From positions 1,116,001 to 1,180,000 of the forward strand of contig LR782234.1 in assembly GCA_902825215.1 (NCBI GenBank): DNA of 64,000 bases, read 5' to 3'. Source of the stretch: Pseudomonas fluorescens (GTDB lineage Bacteria; Pseudomonadota; Gammaproteobacteria; Pseudomonadales; Pseudomonadaceae). The position numbers were made by a program, and so were the translations under genes. The notes beneath the pieces were generated by a model. It saw only the letters and a list, made by a program, of their open reading frames with translations, ran no database searches and was not told where the DNA came from. Shown here piece after piece: positions 41,702 to 50,523 of the stretch. Within the stretch, counting starts at the first letter, position 1. Each line of letters begins with the position of its first letter.

Positions 41702-42883
41702 ATGACCCGTATCGGAACTCCACTGTCGCCAACCGCGACCCGCGTATTGCTGTGTGGCTGTGGTGAGTTGGGCAAAGAGGTGGTGATCGAGCTGCAGCGC
41801 CTGGGCGTTGAAGTGATTGCCGTCGACCGTTACGCCAACGCGCCGGCCATGCAGGTTGCGCATCGCAGCCATGTGATCAACATGCTCGACGGCGCCGCCC
41901 TGCGTGCCGTGATCGAAGCCGAGAAGCCGCACTTCATCGTGCCGGAAATCGAAGCCATCGCCACCGCCACGCTGGTCGAGCTGGAAGCCGAAGGCTTCAC
42001 CGTGATCCCGACTGCACGTGCGGCGCAATTGACCATGAACCGCGAAGGCATCCGTCGTCTGGCCGCTGAAGAGCTCGACCTGCCGACCTCGCCGTACCAC
42101 TTTGCCGACACCTTCGAGGATTACAGCAACGCCGTTGAAGACCTCGGCTTCCCGTGCGTCGTCAAACCGGTCATGAGTTCGTCGGGCAAAGGCCAGAGCC
42201 TGCTGCGCAGCGTCGACGACGTGCAGAAGGCCTGGGACTACGCGCAAGAGGGCGGTCGCGCCGGCAAAGGCCGGGTGATCATCGAAGGTTTCATCGATTT
42301 CGACTACGAAATCACCCTGCTGACCGTGCGTCACGTCGGCGGCACCACGTTCTGCGCGCCGGTCGGTCACCGTCAGGAAAAGGGCGATTACCAGGAATCC
42401 TGGCAGCCACAGGCCATGAGCCCGGTTGCTCTGGCTGAATCCGAGCGCGTGGCCAAAGCGGTCACCGAAGCGTTGGGCGGCCGTGGCATCTTCGGCGTTG
42501 AGCTGTTCATCAAGGGCGATCAGGTGTGGTTCAGCGAAGTATCGCCGCGCCCGCATGACACCGGTCTGGTGACGCTGATTTCCCAGGACCTCTCGCAGTT
42601 CGCCTTGCACGCTCGGGCGATTCTGGGCCTGCCGGTTCCGCTGATCCGTCAGTTCGGGCCATCGGCTTCGGCGGTGATTCTGGTGGAAGGGCAATCGACC
42701 CAGACTGCCTTCGCCAACCTCGGCGCCGCGCTGGGCGAGCCGGACACGGCGTTGCGTCTGTTCGGCAAACCTGAAGTCATCGGCCAGCGCCGCATGGGCG
42801 TGGCGCTGGCGCGGGATGAGTCGATCGAGGCCGCGCGTGCCAAGGCGACCCGTGCTTCTCAGGCTGTCGTAGTCGAGCTCTGA
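41702..42883 (+). CDS. purT: Formate-dependent phosphoribosylglycinamide formyltransferase (GART 2)
   Basis: 393 residues, ATP-grasp enzyme. The N-terminal nucleotide fold has [12 protein letters not shown]; the ATP-grasp core has [15 protein letters not shown] and [21 protein letters not shown], then [16 protein letters not shown]. It makes formyl-GAR from GAR, formate and ATP, giving a folate-independent alternative to PurN and a partner to purL in the same window. Shine-Dalgarno GAGG six bases before the ATG. Confidence 0.97.
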   Translation: MTRIGTPLSPTATRVLLCGCGELGKEVVIELQRLGVEVIAVDRYANAPAMQVAHRSHVINMLDGAALRAVIEAEKPHFIVPEIEAIATATLVELEAEGFTVIPTARAAQLTMNREGIRRLAAEELDLPTSPYHFADTFEDYSNAVEDLGFPCVVKPVMSSSGKGQSLLRSVDDVQKAWDYAQEGGRAGKGRVIIEGFIDFDYEITLLTVRHVGGTTFCAPVGHRQEKGDYQESWQPQAMSPVALAESERVAKAVTEALGGRGIFGVELFIKGDQVWFSEVSPRPHDTGLVTLISQDLSQFALHARAILGLPVPLIRQFGPSASAVILVEGQSTQTAFANLGAALGEPDTALRLFGKPEVIGQRRMGVALARDESIEAARAKATRASQAVVVEL

Positions 42884-42895
42884 CAGCGTCGCGGC

Positions 42896-42962
42896 ATTCG
42901 CGAGCAGGCTCGCTCCCACGGTGGAATGCATTCCAATTGTGGGAGCGAGCCTGCTCGCGAAG
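42896..42962. repeat. REP doublet in reverse arrangement
   Basis: Same geometry as 40987-41053, with the spacer GGTGGAATGCATTCCAATT, itself containing the palindrome GGAATGCATTCC. It lies between convergent purT and the MFS gene. Confidence 0.88.
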
Positions 42963-42976
42963 CTTTTGATCTGCCG

Positions 42977-44293
42977 TCAGGCAACCCGATTCAGGTCGTT
43001 ATTCCTCGTTTCCTTCAGGCACAGCACCGCAATCAAGCTCAGCACCGCGGCCGCCGACACATACCCGCCGACATAACTCAAACCGCCCATCGCCACCAGT
43101 TTCTGCGCAAAGAACGGTGCCGCCGAGGCGCCGACGATCCCGCCCAGGTTGTACGCCGCTGAAGCGCCGGTATAACGCACATGGGTTGGAAACAGCTCCG
43201 GCAACAGCGCGCCCATCGGCGCGAATGTCACGCCCATCAAGAACAGTTCGATGCACAGGAACAGCGCCACGCCCCAGGTCGAGCCCTGCGTCAGCAACGG
43301 TTCCATCAGAAACCCGGAAAGCACCGCCAGCACGCCGCCGATGATCAGCACCGGTTTACGCCCGTAACGGTCGCTGGCCCAGGCCGACAACGGCGTGGCA
43401 GCAGCCATGAACAGCACGGCAAAGCACAGCAGGCCGAGGAAGGTCTCGCGGCTGTAGCCCAGCGTAGACACGCCGTAGCTCAGGGAAAACACCGTCGAGA
43501 TATAGAACAGCGCATAACACACCACCATCGCCGCTGCGCCCAGAAGCGTAGGCGCCCAGTACTGGCTGAACAGCTCGACCAGCGGCACTTTGACCCGCTC
43601 CTGACGAGCAATCGCGTTGGCGAACACCGGCGTTTCATGCAGCTTGAGGCGCACATACAGGCCGACCATCACCAGCGCCGCACTGAGCAGAAACGGAATG
43701 CGCCAGCCCCAGCTGCGGAACTGCTCGTCATCGAGGGTCATGGCCAGGGTCAGGAACAGACCGTTGGCGGCTAGAAACCCGATCGAAGGCCCGAGTTGCG
43801 GGAACATGCCGAACCAGGCGCGCTTGCCTTTCGGTGCGTTTTCCGTGGCCAGCAACGCGGCTCCGCCCCATTCGCCGCCCAGCCCCAGGCCTTGGCCGAA
43901 GCGCAGCACACACAGCAGAATCGGCGCCCATGCGCCGATGCTGTCGTACCCCGGCAACACGCCGATCAAGGTGGTGCAGACGCCCATCAGCAGCAATGAG
44001 GCGACCAGCGTCGACTTGCGCCCGATGCGGTCACCGAAGTGGCCGAACAGCGCCGAGCCGAGCGGGCGGGCGAGGAAGGCGATGCCGAACGTCAGAAACG
44101 CCGAGAGCATCTGTGCGGTGCCGGATGACTGCGGAAAGAACACTGGCCCGATCACCAGCGCGGCGGCGGTGGCGTAAACGTAGAAGTCGTAGAACTCGAT
44201 GGCGGTGCCGATAAAGCTTGCCGTCGCCACGCGGGTGGCGGAATTGGTCGGCTGGGCAGGCGCGTCGTCGCGCAAAGCGGTTGTGGTGGTCAT
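42977..44293 (-). CDS. MFS transporter, metabolite:H+ symporter (MHS) family
   Basis: 438 residues from ATG 44293. Twelve membrane segments are visible. The opening TASFIGTAIEFYDFYVYATAAALVIGPVFFP and the loop GHFGDRIGRKSTL are hallmarks of the MHS subfamily (ShiA, KgtP, ProP relatives). Transported compound unknown; probably an organic acid or osmolyte taken up with protons. Stands alone between purT and the corB-like gene. Confidence 0.88.
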   Translation of the reverse strand: MTTTTALRDDAPAQPTNSATRVATASFIGTAIEFYDFYVYATAAALVIGPVFFPQSSGTAQMLSAFLTFGIAFLARPLGSALFGHFGDRIGRKSTLVASLLLMGVCTTLIGVLPGYDSIGAWAPILLCVLRFGQGLGLGGEWGGAALLATENAPKGKRAWFGMFPQLGPSIGFLAANGLFLTLAMTLDDEQFRSWGWRIPFLLSAALVMVGLYVRLKLHETPVFANAIARQERVKVPLVELFSQYWAPTLLGAAAMVVCYALFYISTVFSLSYGVSTLGYSRETFLGLLCFAVLFMAAATPLSAWASDRYGRKPVLIIGGVLAVLSGFLMEPLLTQGSTWGVALFLCIELFLMGVTFAPMGALLPELFPTHVRYTGASAAYNLGGIVGASAAPFFAQKLVAMGGLSYVGGYVSAAAVLSLIAVLCLKETRNNDLNRVA

Positions 44294-44516
44294 GCGGTGA
44301 TCCCTGACAGTCATGAGCTCCGTTGGAGCGAATTATTATGGTCGAACACCCAGGGATGTGGGGTAGGGCGCGAGCGCTGTTTCGAGTAGGAACAGTCGTC
44401 GGTTTGCAGCGAAAACAGTCGCGATCCGTGGCGTGCCGGGTAAGCACAGGGATCGACGGCGCTTGGGTAAGCTCGGCGATTATAGGAAGCGGGCTAACGA
44501 TTGAACAAGAGGCGAT
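44294..44516. other. Intergenic region upstream of the MFS gene
   Basis: 223 bases between the MFS start and the end of the corB-like gene, both leftward. No ORF, repeat or convincing terminator is visible. Confidence 0.4.
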
Positions 44517-45758
44517 CTAGCGTGCCAGTACCAGGGCTGGCACAGAGGCGGTCAGCCAGATCAGCACTTTGCTTACGCGGTTGTCTTCGGTCTCGAGGAT
44601 TTCCAGCCGGTAACGGCCGATCTTCAGGCAAACCGCGCTTTCGGGAATGGTTTCCAGCGCCTCGGTCACCAGGCCGTTCAGGGTTTTCGGCCCGTCGCTG
44701 GGCAGGTGCCAGCCCAGGCATTTGTTCAGTTCGCGGATCGACGCCGCACCATCGATCACCATGCGCCCGTCGGCTTGCGGGTGGATGTGCGGGTTATCGA
44801 GGCTGTGCTCGCTTTCGAATTCTCCGACGATCTCTTCGAGAATGTCTTCCAGCGTAACAATGCCGAGCACTTCGCCGTATTCGTCGACCACCATGCCCAG
44901 GCGCCGCTGTTGCTTGTGAAAGTTGAGCAGTTGCAGTTGCAGCGGGGTGCTTTCCGGAACGAAGTAGGGTTCGTAGCTGGCTGCCAGCAAGGCTTCGCGG
45001 GTCAGTTCGCCATTGCTCAGCAAGTGGCCGACCTGACGGGTGTTGAGGACCGCTTCGACCTGGTTGATGTCGCTGTGAAACACCGGCAGGCGCGTGCGTT
45101 CGTTATTGCGCAGTTGCTCGATGATCGCTTCGATCGGATCGTCGAGATTGATGCCATCGACGTCGCTGCGTGGCACCAGAATATCGTTGACCGTGATGTT
45201 GTCCAGGGCGTGGATCCCGGAGACCGGGTGCGCACGAACCGGATGTTCGGCATCGTCGTGGCGGTCGGCCGGCACGTCGTCTTCGCTGTGCTGAACGACC
45301 TGGGCCTTGCGCACGAACGGGCTCAACAGCAAACCGCTGAGGCGGCTGAACAGCCAGGCAAACGGATAGACAATCTTCAGCGGTACCGCGAGCAGCGTAT
45401 TGCCAAGCCCCAGCACTGCATCGGGATAACGCTGGGCCACGCTGCGCGGGAAGTAATCGGCGAACACCAACAGGATGGCGCCGACGCCGAGGCATGCTGC
45501 CCAAGGGCCGTTCTGCGCACAAAGGAAAATCGCCAGCAAGGTGCCAATCACCACCGCCAGCGCGCGGCACAGGGTGTTGCACAGGATCAGGCTGTCGAGC
45601 GGGAAGCTGAGCCTGGCCAGCGGCTTATCGCTGGCGCGCGAGGCGGTGCGCTGCGCGAGCAACTGCTGTTGCGCGATTTCGACGGCGGTAAACAGCCCTG
45701 ACCACACAATCAGCAGAGCGAATACCGCGAGCATCGGCCCTATGGGCAAACCGTCCAT
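44517..45758 (-). CDS. CorB/YfjD-like DUF21-CBS membrane protein
   Basis: 413 residues. A DUF21/CNNM transmembrane domain (about 1-165; segments at 8-28, 60-82, 87-108, 120-140) is followed by a CBS pair (about 195-315, VPRSDVDGINLDD and GEVLGIVTLEDILEEIVGE) and a CorC_HlyC domain (about 330-408). The family is implicated in Mg2+/Co2+ transport or resistance. In E. coli yfjD (corB) lies beside ypjD (corE) and ffh, and the same trio is found here. Confidence 0.88.
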   Translation of the reverse strand: MDGLPIGPMLAVFALLIVWSGLFTAVEIAQQQLLAQRTASRASDKPLARLSFPLDSLILCNTLCRALAVVIGTLLAIFLCAQNGPWAACLGVGAILLVFADYFPRSVAQRYPDAVLGLGNTLLAVPLKIVYPFAWLFSRLSGLLLSPFVRKAQVVQHSEDDVPADRHDDAEHPVRAHPVSGIHALDNITVNDILVPRSDVDGINLDDPIEAIIEQLRNNERTRLPVFHSDINQVEAVLNTRQVGHLLSNGELTREALLAASYEPYFVPESTPLQLQLLNFHKQQRRLGMVVDEYGEVLGIVTLEDILEEIVGEFESEHSLDNPHIHPQADGRMVIDGAASIRELNKCLGWHLPSDGPKTLNGLVTEALETIPESAVCLKIGRYRLEILETEDNRVSKVLIWLTASVPALVLAR

Positions 45759-45769
45759 TTATACACCCG

Positions 45770-46582
45770 TCAGATGTGCAGAATGTATTCGCGAACCAGT
45801 TTGCTGCCGAAATACGCCAACATCAGCAGGCAGAAACCGGCGAGCGTCCAGCGAATCGCCTTGTGCCCGCGCCAGCCGAGGCGATTGCGCCCCCACAACA
45901 GCACGCTGAAGACGATCCATGCCAGGCACGCCAGCAGGGTCTTGTGCACCAGATGCTGGGCGAACAGGTTCTCGACGAACAGCCAGCCGGAGATCAGCGA
46001 CAGCGACAGCAGCGTCCAGCCGGCCCAGAGGAAACCGAACAGCAGACTTTCCATGGTTTGCAGTGGCGGGAAGTTCTTGATCAGCCCGGACGGGTGCTTG
46101 TGCTTGAGCTGGTGGTCTTGCACCAGCAGCAGCAAGGCCTGAAACACCGCAATGGTGAACATGCCGTAGGCAAGGATCGACAGCAGGATGTGGGCGAGAA
46201 TGCCCGGCTCTTCATCGATGATCTGCACCGTGCCGGTCGGCGCGAATTGCGCCAGCAGCACGGTGATCGCACCGAGCGGGAACAGCAGCACCAGCAGGTT
46301 CTCCACCGGAATTCTCGAACAGGCCAGCAGGGTCAGCGCGATCACCGCTGCGGCAATCAGGCTGGAGGCGCTGAAGAAATCCAGGCCCAGGCCGATCGGC
46401 GTCAACAGATGAGTCAGCAGGCTGGCGCCATGGGCGACGACGGCAAGCACGCCGAGGCAGACCAGCAGGCGCTTGTTCGCCTTGGCGCCAGTGGCCAGAC
46501 GGGTGCTTTGGTACAGGGTCGCAGCGGCATACAGGAGGGCGGCGGCGAGGGTGGTCAGTAAGCTGGGTGACAAGGGGAGCAT
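45770..46582 (-). CDS. YpjD/CorE-like inner membrane protein (CcsA/HemX superfamily)
   Basis: 270 residues from ATG 46582 (MLPLSPSLLTTLAAALLYAAATLY); the longer open frame reaches back to 46756 through what is probably the ffh promoter side. Eight membrane segments in the cytochrome c assembly (CcsA) superfamily pattern, with HILLSILAYGMFTIAVFQALLL and HKTLLACLAWIVFSVLLWGR. YpjD is linked to the CorB neighbour in divalent-cation handling. 11 bases separate it from the corB-like gene, so they form an operon, divergent from ffh. Confidence 0.85.
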   Translation of the reverse strand: MLPLSPSLLTTLAAALLYAAATLYQSTRLATGAKANKRLLVCLGVLAVVAHGASLLTHLLTPIGLGLDFFSASSLIAAAVIALTLLACSRIPVENLLVLLFPLGAITVLLAQFAPTGTVQIIDEEPGILAHILLSILAYGMFTIAVFQALLLLVQDHQLKHKHPSGLIKNFPPLQTMESLLFGFLWAGWTLLSLSLISGWLFVENLFAQHLVHKTLLACLAWIVFSVLLWGRNRLGWRGHKAIRWTLAGFCLLMLAYFGSKLVREYILHI

Positions 46583-46666
46583 AAATCCTGATGGGCGGGC
46601 CCGAAAGACGCTGAGTTTGGCATAGAACCGCCGCGACACGAAAGACTCGGCAAGCTGACAGCGAGG

Positions 46667-46695
46667 TGTGCGCCGGGCGCAGTCTTCGCTATAAT
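46667..46695 (+). promoter_or_regulatory. ffh: Possible ffh promoter
   Basis: Perfect -10 TATAAT at 46690-46695 (CGCTATAATCCG), about 98 bases before ffh. The -35 region at the right distance (GTGTGC) is poor. Confidence 0.45.
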
Positions 46696-46792
46696 CCGCG
46701 ACCTGCCCACGCCGCAGGCTCGCCGAGCACATGTTGATTCCGGTCTGGGCCGCCATTATCCCGGTCTGTACAGGGCCTGAAAGGATCGCGCA

Positions 46793-48169
46793 ATGTTTGA
46801 AAACTTAACCGACCGTCTCTCGCAGACGCTGCGCCATGTCACCGGCAAGGCGAAGCTGACAGAGGACAACATCAAAGACACCCTGCGTGAAGTGCGCATG
46901 GCGTTGCTCGAAGCCGACGTCGCGCTGCCAGTGGTCAAGGACTTCGTCAATTCGGTCAAGGAGCGCGCCGTCGGCACCGAGGTGTCACGCAGCCTGACGC
47001 CGGGCCAGGCGTTCGTGAAGATCGTCCAGGCCGAACTCGAAAGCCTGATGGGCGCCGCCAACGAAGACCTGAACCTGAGCGCCGTGCCGCCAGCGGTCAT
47101 TCTGATGGCCGGTCTGCAGGGTGCCGGTAAAACCACCACCGCAGGCAAGCTCGCGCGCTTTCTTAAAGAGCGCAAGAAGAAGTCGGTCATGGTCGTCTCG
47201 GCGGACGTTTACCGTCCTGCGGCGATCAAGCAGCTGGAAACCCTGGCCAACGACATCGGCGTGACGTTCTTCCCGTCCGACCTGAGCCAGAAGCCAGTCG
47301 ACATCGCCAGCGCCGCTATTAAAGAAGCCAAACTGAAATTCATCGACGTGGTCATCGTCGATACCGCCGGTCGTCTGCACATCGACGAAGAGATGATGGG
47401 CGAGATCAAGGCGCTGCACGCCGCGATCAATCCGGTCGAAACGCTGTTCGTGGTCGATGCCATGACTGGCCAGGACGCGGCCAACACGGCCAAGGCCTTC
47501 GGTGATGCGCTGCCGCTGACCGGCGTGATCCTGACCAAGGTCGACGGCGACGCCCGTGGCGGTGCCGCGCTGTCGGTACGTGCCATCACTGGCAAGCCGA
47601 TCAAGTTCATCGGTATGGGCGAGAAGAGCGAAGCGCTCGATCCGTTCCATCCCGAGCGTATCGCCTCGCGCATTCTCGGCATGGGCGACGTACTCAGCCT
47701 GATCGAACAGGCCGAAGCGACCCTCGACAAGGACAAGGCCGACAAACTGGCCAAGAAGCTGAAGAAGGGCAAGGGCTTCGACCTCGAAGACTTCCGCGAT
47801 CAGCTGCAACAGATGAAGAACATGGGCGGCCTCGGCGGGCTCATGGACAAACTACCGAGCATCGGCGGCGTCAACCTGTCGCAAATGGGCAATGCCCAGA
47901 ACGCCGCTGAGAAGCAGTTCAAACAGATGGAAGCCATCATCAACTCGATGACCCCGGCCGAGCGCCGCGACCCGGAGCTGATCAGCGGTTCGCGCAAGCG
48001 CCGCATCGCCATGGGTTCCGGCACTCAGGTGCAGGACATCGGTCGCTTGATCAAGCAACACAAGCAAATGCAGAAGATGATGAAGAAATTCTCCGCCAAA
48101 GGCGGGATGGCGAAAATGATGCGCGGCATGGGCGGAATGTTGCCCGGCGGCGGCATGCCGAAAATGTAA
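46793..48169 (+). CDS. ffh: Signal recognition particle protein
   Basis: 458 residues. N domain (1-90), GTPase G domain with GLQGAGKTTTAGKLA near 105 and DTAGRLHIDEEMM, TKVDGDARGGAALS, then a methionine-rich M domain ending MMRGMGGMLPGGGMPKM. With 4.5S RNA it binds signal sequences of nascent membrane proteins and targets ribosomes to FtsY. Located upstream of the rpsP operon, as in many gamma-proteobacteria. Confidence 0.98.
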   Translation: MFENLTDRLSQTLRHVTGKAKLTEDNIKDTLREVRMALLEADVALPVVKDFVNSVKERAVGTEVSRSLTPGQAFVKIVQAELESLMGAANEDLNLSAVPPAVILMAGLQGAGKTTTAGKLARFLKERKKKSVMVVSADVYRPAAIKQLETLANDIGVTFFPSDLSQKPVDIASAAIKEAKLKFIDVVIVDTAGRLHIDEEMMGEIKALHAAINPVETLFVVDAMTGQDAANTAKAFGDALPLTGVILTKVDGDARGGAALSVRAITGKPIKFIGMGEKSEALDPFHPERIASRILGMGDVLSLIEQAEATLDKDKADKLAKKLKKGKGFDLEDFRDQLQQMKNMGGLGGLMDKLPSIGGVNLSQMGNAQNAAEKQFKQMEAIINSMTPAERRDPELISGSRKRRIAMGSGTQVQDIGRLIKQHKQMQKMMKKFSAKGGMAKMMRGMGGMLPGGGMPKM

Positions 48170-48467
48170 GCTGTCCGGTCTCACCGAAAACCAGCAAAAC
48201 AGGTGAGGCAGGACACCAAGACTTCGCCGGTCGTCGCACCGGCGCAGACCCTGCAAGGACGCAGGATCAACAGCAAACCCGCACTCGGCGGGAGCTGACT
48301 GGCCGTTTTCATCGACGGCTCTCCATGCAAATCTGCACGGCATGCCACAGGCGCCGGAAAAAGTCATTTGCAAAAGTCCGGATATTCCTTAGAATATGCG
48401 GCCTTTCGGGCACCCATGCCCGCTGTGCATTTAGATTTGCAGCACCGACTACAGGAACGATGTTCAC
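48170..48467 (+). other. ffh-rpsP intergenic region rich in hairpins
   Basis: 298 bases without an ORF. In order: GGTG-AGGCAGGA-CACC (48202-48217), CGCCGGT-CGTCGC-ACCGGCG (48225-48244), CCTGC-AAGGAC-GCAGG (48250-48265), CCCGC-ACTC-GGCGGG near 48285, then the rpsP promoter and leader. Two of the hairpins expose GGA in the loop, like RsmA/CsrA binding sites. There is no ffh terminator with a T run. Confidence 0.45.
48368..48395 (+). promoter_or_regulatory. rpsP: rpsP operon promoter
   Basis: -35 TTGCAA (48368-48373), 16-base spacer, -10 TAGAAT (48390-48395). Transcription would start near 48402, leaving a leader of about 65 bases containing the hairpin GGGCA-CCCA-TGCCC. Confidence 0.65.
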
Positions 48468-48719
48468 ATGCTAACAATCCGTCTTGCCCTTGGCGGCTCC
48501 AAAAAGCGCCCGTTTTACCACCTGACCGTAACCGACTCGCGTAACCCGCGTGACGGCTCCCACAAAGAACAGGTTGGCTTCTTCAACCCTGTTGCCCGTG
48601 GTCAGGAAGTTCGTCTGTCCGTGAACCAAGAGCGCGTAGCCTACTGGCTGAGCGTTGGTGCACAGCCTTCTGAGCGCGTTGCTCAGTTGTTGAAGGAATC
48701 TGCCAAGGCTGCGGCCTGA
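48468..48719 (+). CDS. rpsP: 30S ribosomal protein S16
   Basis: 83 residues, full length ([26 protein letters not shown]...). Shine-Dalgarno AGGAA 11 bases upstream. First gene of rpsP-rimM-trmD-rplS, whose products all serve ribosome structure, assembly or tRNA modification. Confidence 0.98.
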   Translation: MLTIRLALGGSKKRPFYHLTVTDSRNPRDGSHKEQVGFFNPVARGQEVRLSVNQERVAYWLSVGAQPSERVAQLLKESAKAAA

Positions 48720-48724
48720 GCAAT

Positions 48725-49261
48725 ATGAACGCGACGCCTGCTGTTGCCGATGATTTGATCGTTATTGGCAAAATTTATTCTGTTCATGGCGTTCGCGGCG
48801 AAGTGAAGGTGTATTCCTTTACTGATCCGACTGAAAACCTGTTGCAGTACAAAACCTGGACGCTCAAGCGCGAAGGCAATGTCAAACAGGTCGAGCTGGT
48901 CAGTGGACGCGGGAGCGACAAGTTCCTGGTCGCCAAGCTCAAGGGTCTTGATGATCGTGAAGAAGCTCGTCTTCTGGCCGGTTACGAGATCTGCGTGCCG
49001 CGCAACCTGTTCGCTGAATTGACCGAAGGCGAGTACTACTGGTACCAGCTGGAAGGTCTGAAGGTCATCGACACCCTTGGGCAATTGCTCGGGAAAATCG
49101 ATCATCTTCTGGAAACCGGCGCCAATGATGTAATGGTCGTCAAGCCTTGCGCTGGCAGCCTGGATGATCGCGAACGCCTGTTGCCTTATACCGGGCAATG
49201 TGTGTTGGCAGTCGACCTGGACGCGGGCGAGATGAAGGTGGATTGGGACGCGGACTTCTGA
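48725..49261 (+). CDS. rimM: Ribosome maturation factor RimM
   Basis: 178 residues. N-terminal beta-barrel ([23 protein letters not shown]) and C-terminal PRC-barrel ([37 protein letters not shown]). It binds S19 and helps 30S head assembly. Six bases after rpsP and one base before trmD, so tightly coupled. Confidence 0.97.
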   Translation: MNATPAVADDLIVIGKIYSVHGVRGEVKVYSFTDPTENLLQYKTWTLKREGNVKQVELVSGRGSDKFLVAKLKGLDDREEARLLAGYEICVPRNLFAELTEGEYYWYQLEGLKVIDTLGQLLGKIDHLLETGANDVMVVKPCAGSLDDRERLLPYTGQCVLAVDLDAGEMKVDWDADF

Positions 49262-49262
49262 C

Positions 49263-50015
49263 GTGGCTAACTTGCGCGTTGAAGTGATCAGTTTGTTTCC
49301 CGAGATGTTTTCCGCCATTGGCGATTACGGCATCACCAGTCGTGCGGTCAAACAGGGGCTCTTGCAGCTGACCTGTTGGAATCCGCGAGATTACACGACG
49401 GATCGGCATCACACTGTGGACGATCGCCCGTTTGGCGGTGGTCCGGGCATGGTGATGAAGATCAAGCCCCTGGAAGATGCTCTGGTTCAGGCCAAGGCAG
49501 CAGCCGGGGAGGCGGCGAAGGTGATTTACCTGTCCCCCCAAGGCCGTCAGCTGACTCAGTCGGCGGTACGCGAGCTGGCACAATCGGATGCATTGATCCT
49601 GATTGCCGGCCGCTATGAAGGCATTGACGAGCGCTTTATTGAGGCTCATGTCGATGAAGAGTGGTCGATTGGCGACTATGTACTGTCTGGCGGCGAGCTG
49701 CCGGCCATGGTCCTGATTGACGCGGTTACACGACTGCTGCCTGGAGCTTTAGGGCATGCGGATTCCGCTGAGGAAGATTCCTTTACGGATGGTCTGCTGG
49801 ATTGCCCGCACTACACCCGACCGGAGGTGTATGCGGATCAGCGTGTTCCCGACGTGTTGCTAAGTGGCAATCACGCGCATATCCGGCGTTGGCGTTTACA
49901 GCAGTCCCTTGGTAGGACCTATGAACGACGCGCCGATCTTCTGGAAAGCCGCTCGCTTTCTGGAGAAGAGAAGAAGCTGCTCGAGGAATACATCCGCGAG
50001 CGGGACGATAGTTAA
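49263..50015 (+). CDS. trmD: tRNA (guanine(37)-N1)-methyltransferase
   Basis: 250 residues from GTG 49263, one base after the rimM stop. It is a trefoil-knot (SPOUT) methyltransferase: [13 protein letters not shown] at the start, [21 protein letters not shown] segment ([13 protein letters not shown]), [10 protein letters not shown], and the knot motif [22 protein letters not shown]. It makes m1G37 in tRNAs, preventing frameshifts. Confidence 0.98.
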   Translation: MANLRVEVISLFPEMFSAIGDYGITSRAVKQGLLQLTCWNPRDYTTDRHHTVDDRPFGGGPGMVMKIKPLEDALVQAKAAAGEAAKVIYLSPQGRQLTQSAVRELAQSDALILIAGRYEGIDERFIEAHVDEEWSIGDYVLSGGELPAMVLIDAVTRLLPGALGHADSAEEDSFTDGLLDCPHYTRPEVYADQRVPDVLLSGNHAHIRRWRLQQSLGRTYERRADLLESRSLSGEEKKLLEEYIRERDDS

Positions 50016-50060
50016 CAACGTATCGATGGTAGATCGAACGATTTACCTTAGGAGCACAGC

Positions 50061-50411
50061 ATGACCAACAAAATCATCCTTGCACTCGAAGCAGAGCAGA
50101 TGACCAAAGAAATCCCTACCTTTGCCCCGGGCGACACCATTGTCGTTCAGGTGAAAGTGAAGGAAGGCGATCGTTCCCGTCTGCAAGCGTTCGAAGGCGT
50201 TGTCATCGCCAAGCGTAACCGCGGCGTGAACAGTGCGTTCACCGTTCGTAAAATCTCCAACGGTGTTGGCGTAGAACGTACTTTCCAGACCTACTCGCCG
50301 CAAATCGACAGCATGGCTGTCAAGCGTCGCGGTGACGTACGTAAAGCCAAGCTGTACTACCTGCGCGACCTGTCGGGTAAAGCAGCTCGCATCAAGGAAA
50401 AACTGGCTTAA
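50061..50411 (+). CDS. rplS: 50S ribosomal protein L19
   Basis: 116 residues, full length ([20 protein letters not shown]..., [32 protein letters not shown]). Shine-Dalgarno AGGAG eight bases upstream. Last gene of the operon; terminator follows. Confidence 0.98.
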
Positions 50412-50428
50412 GCCCAGCTTCCGATGCA

Positions 50429-50458
50429 GAAAAAAGCAGCCTTCGGGCTGCTTTTTTG
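50429..50458 (+). terminator. Rho-independent terminator of the rpsP operon
   Basis: AAAAAAGCAGCC-TTCG-GGCTGCTTTTTT: UUCG tetraloop with perfect stem and T run. Confidence 0.96.
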
Positions 50459-50523
50459 TTGCCTGCGTTTTGTGCCTTGAAGGTTTTGCAGTCTTGAGCA
50501 GAACCGAGTCGCGAATCGATCTG

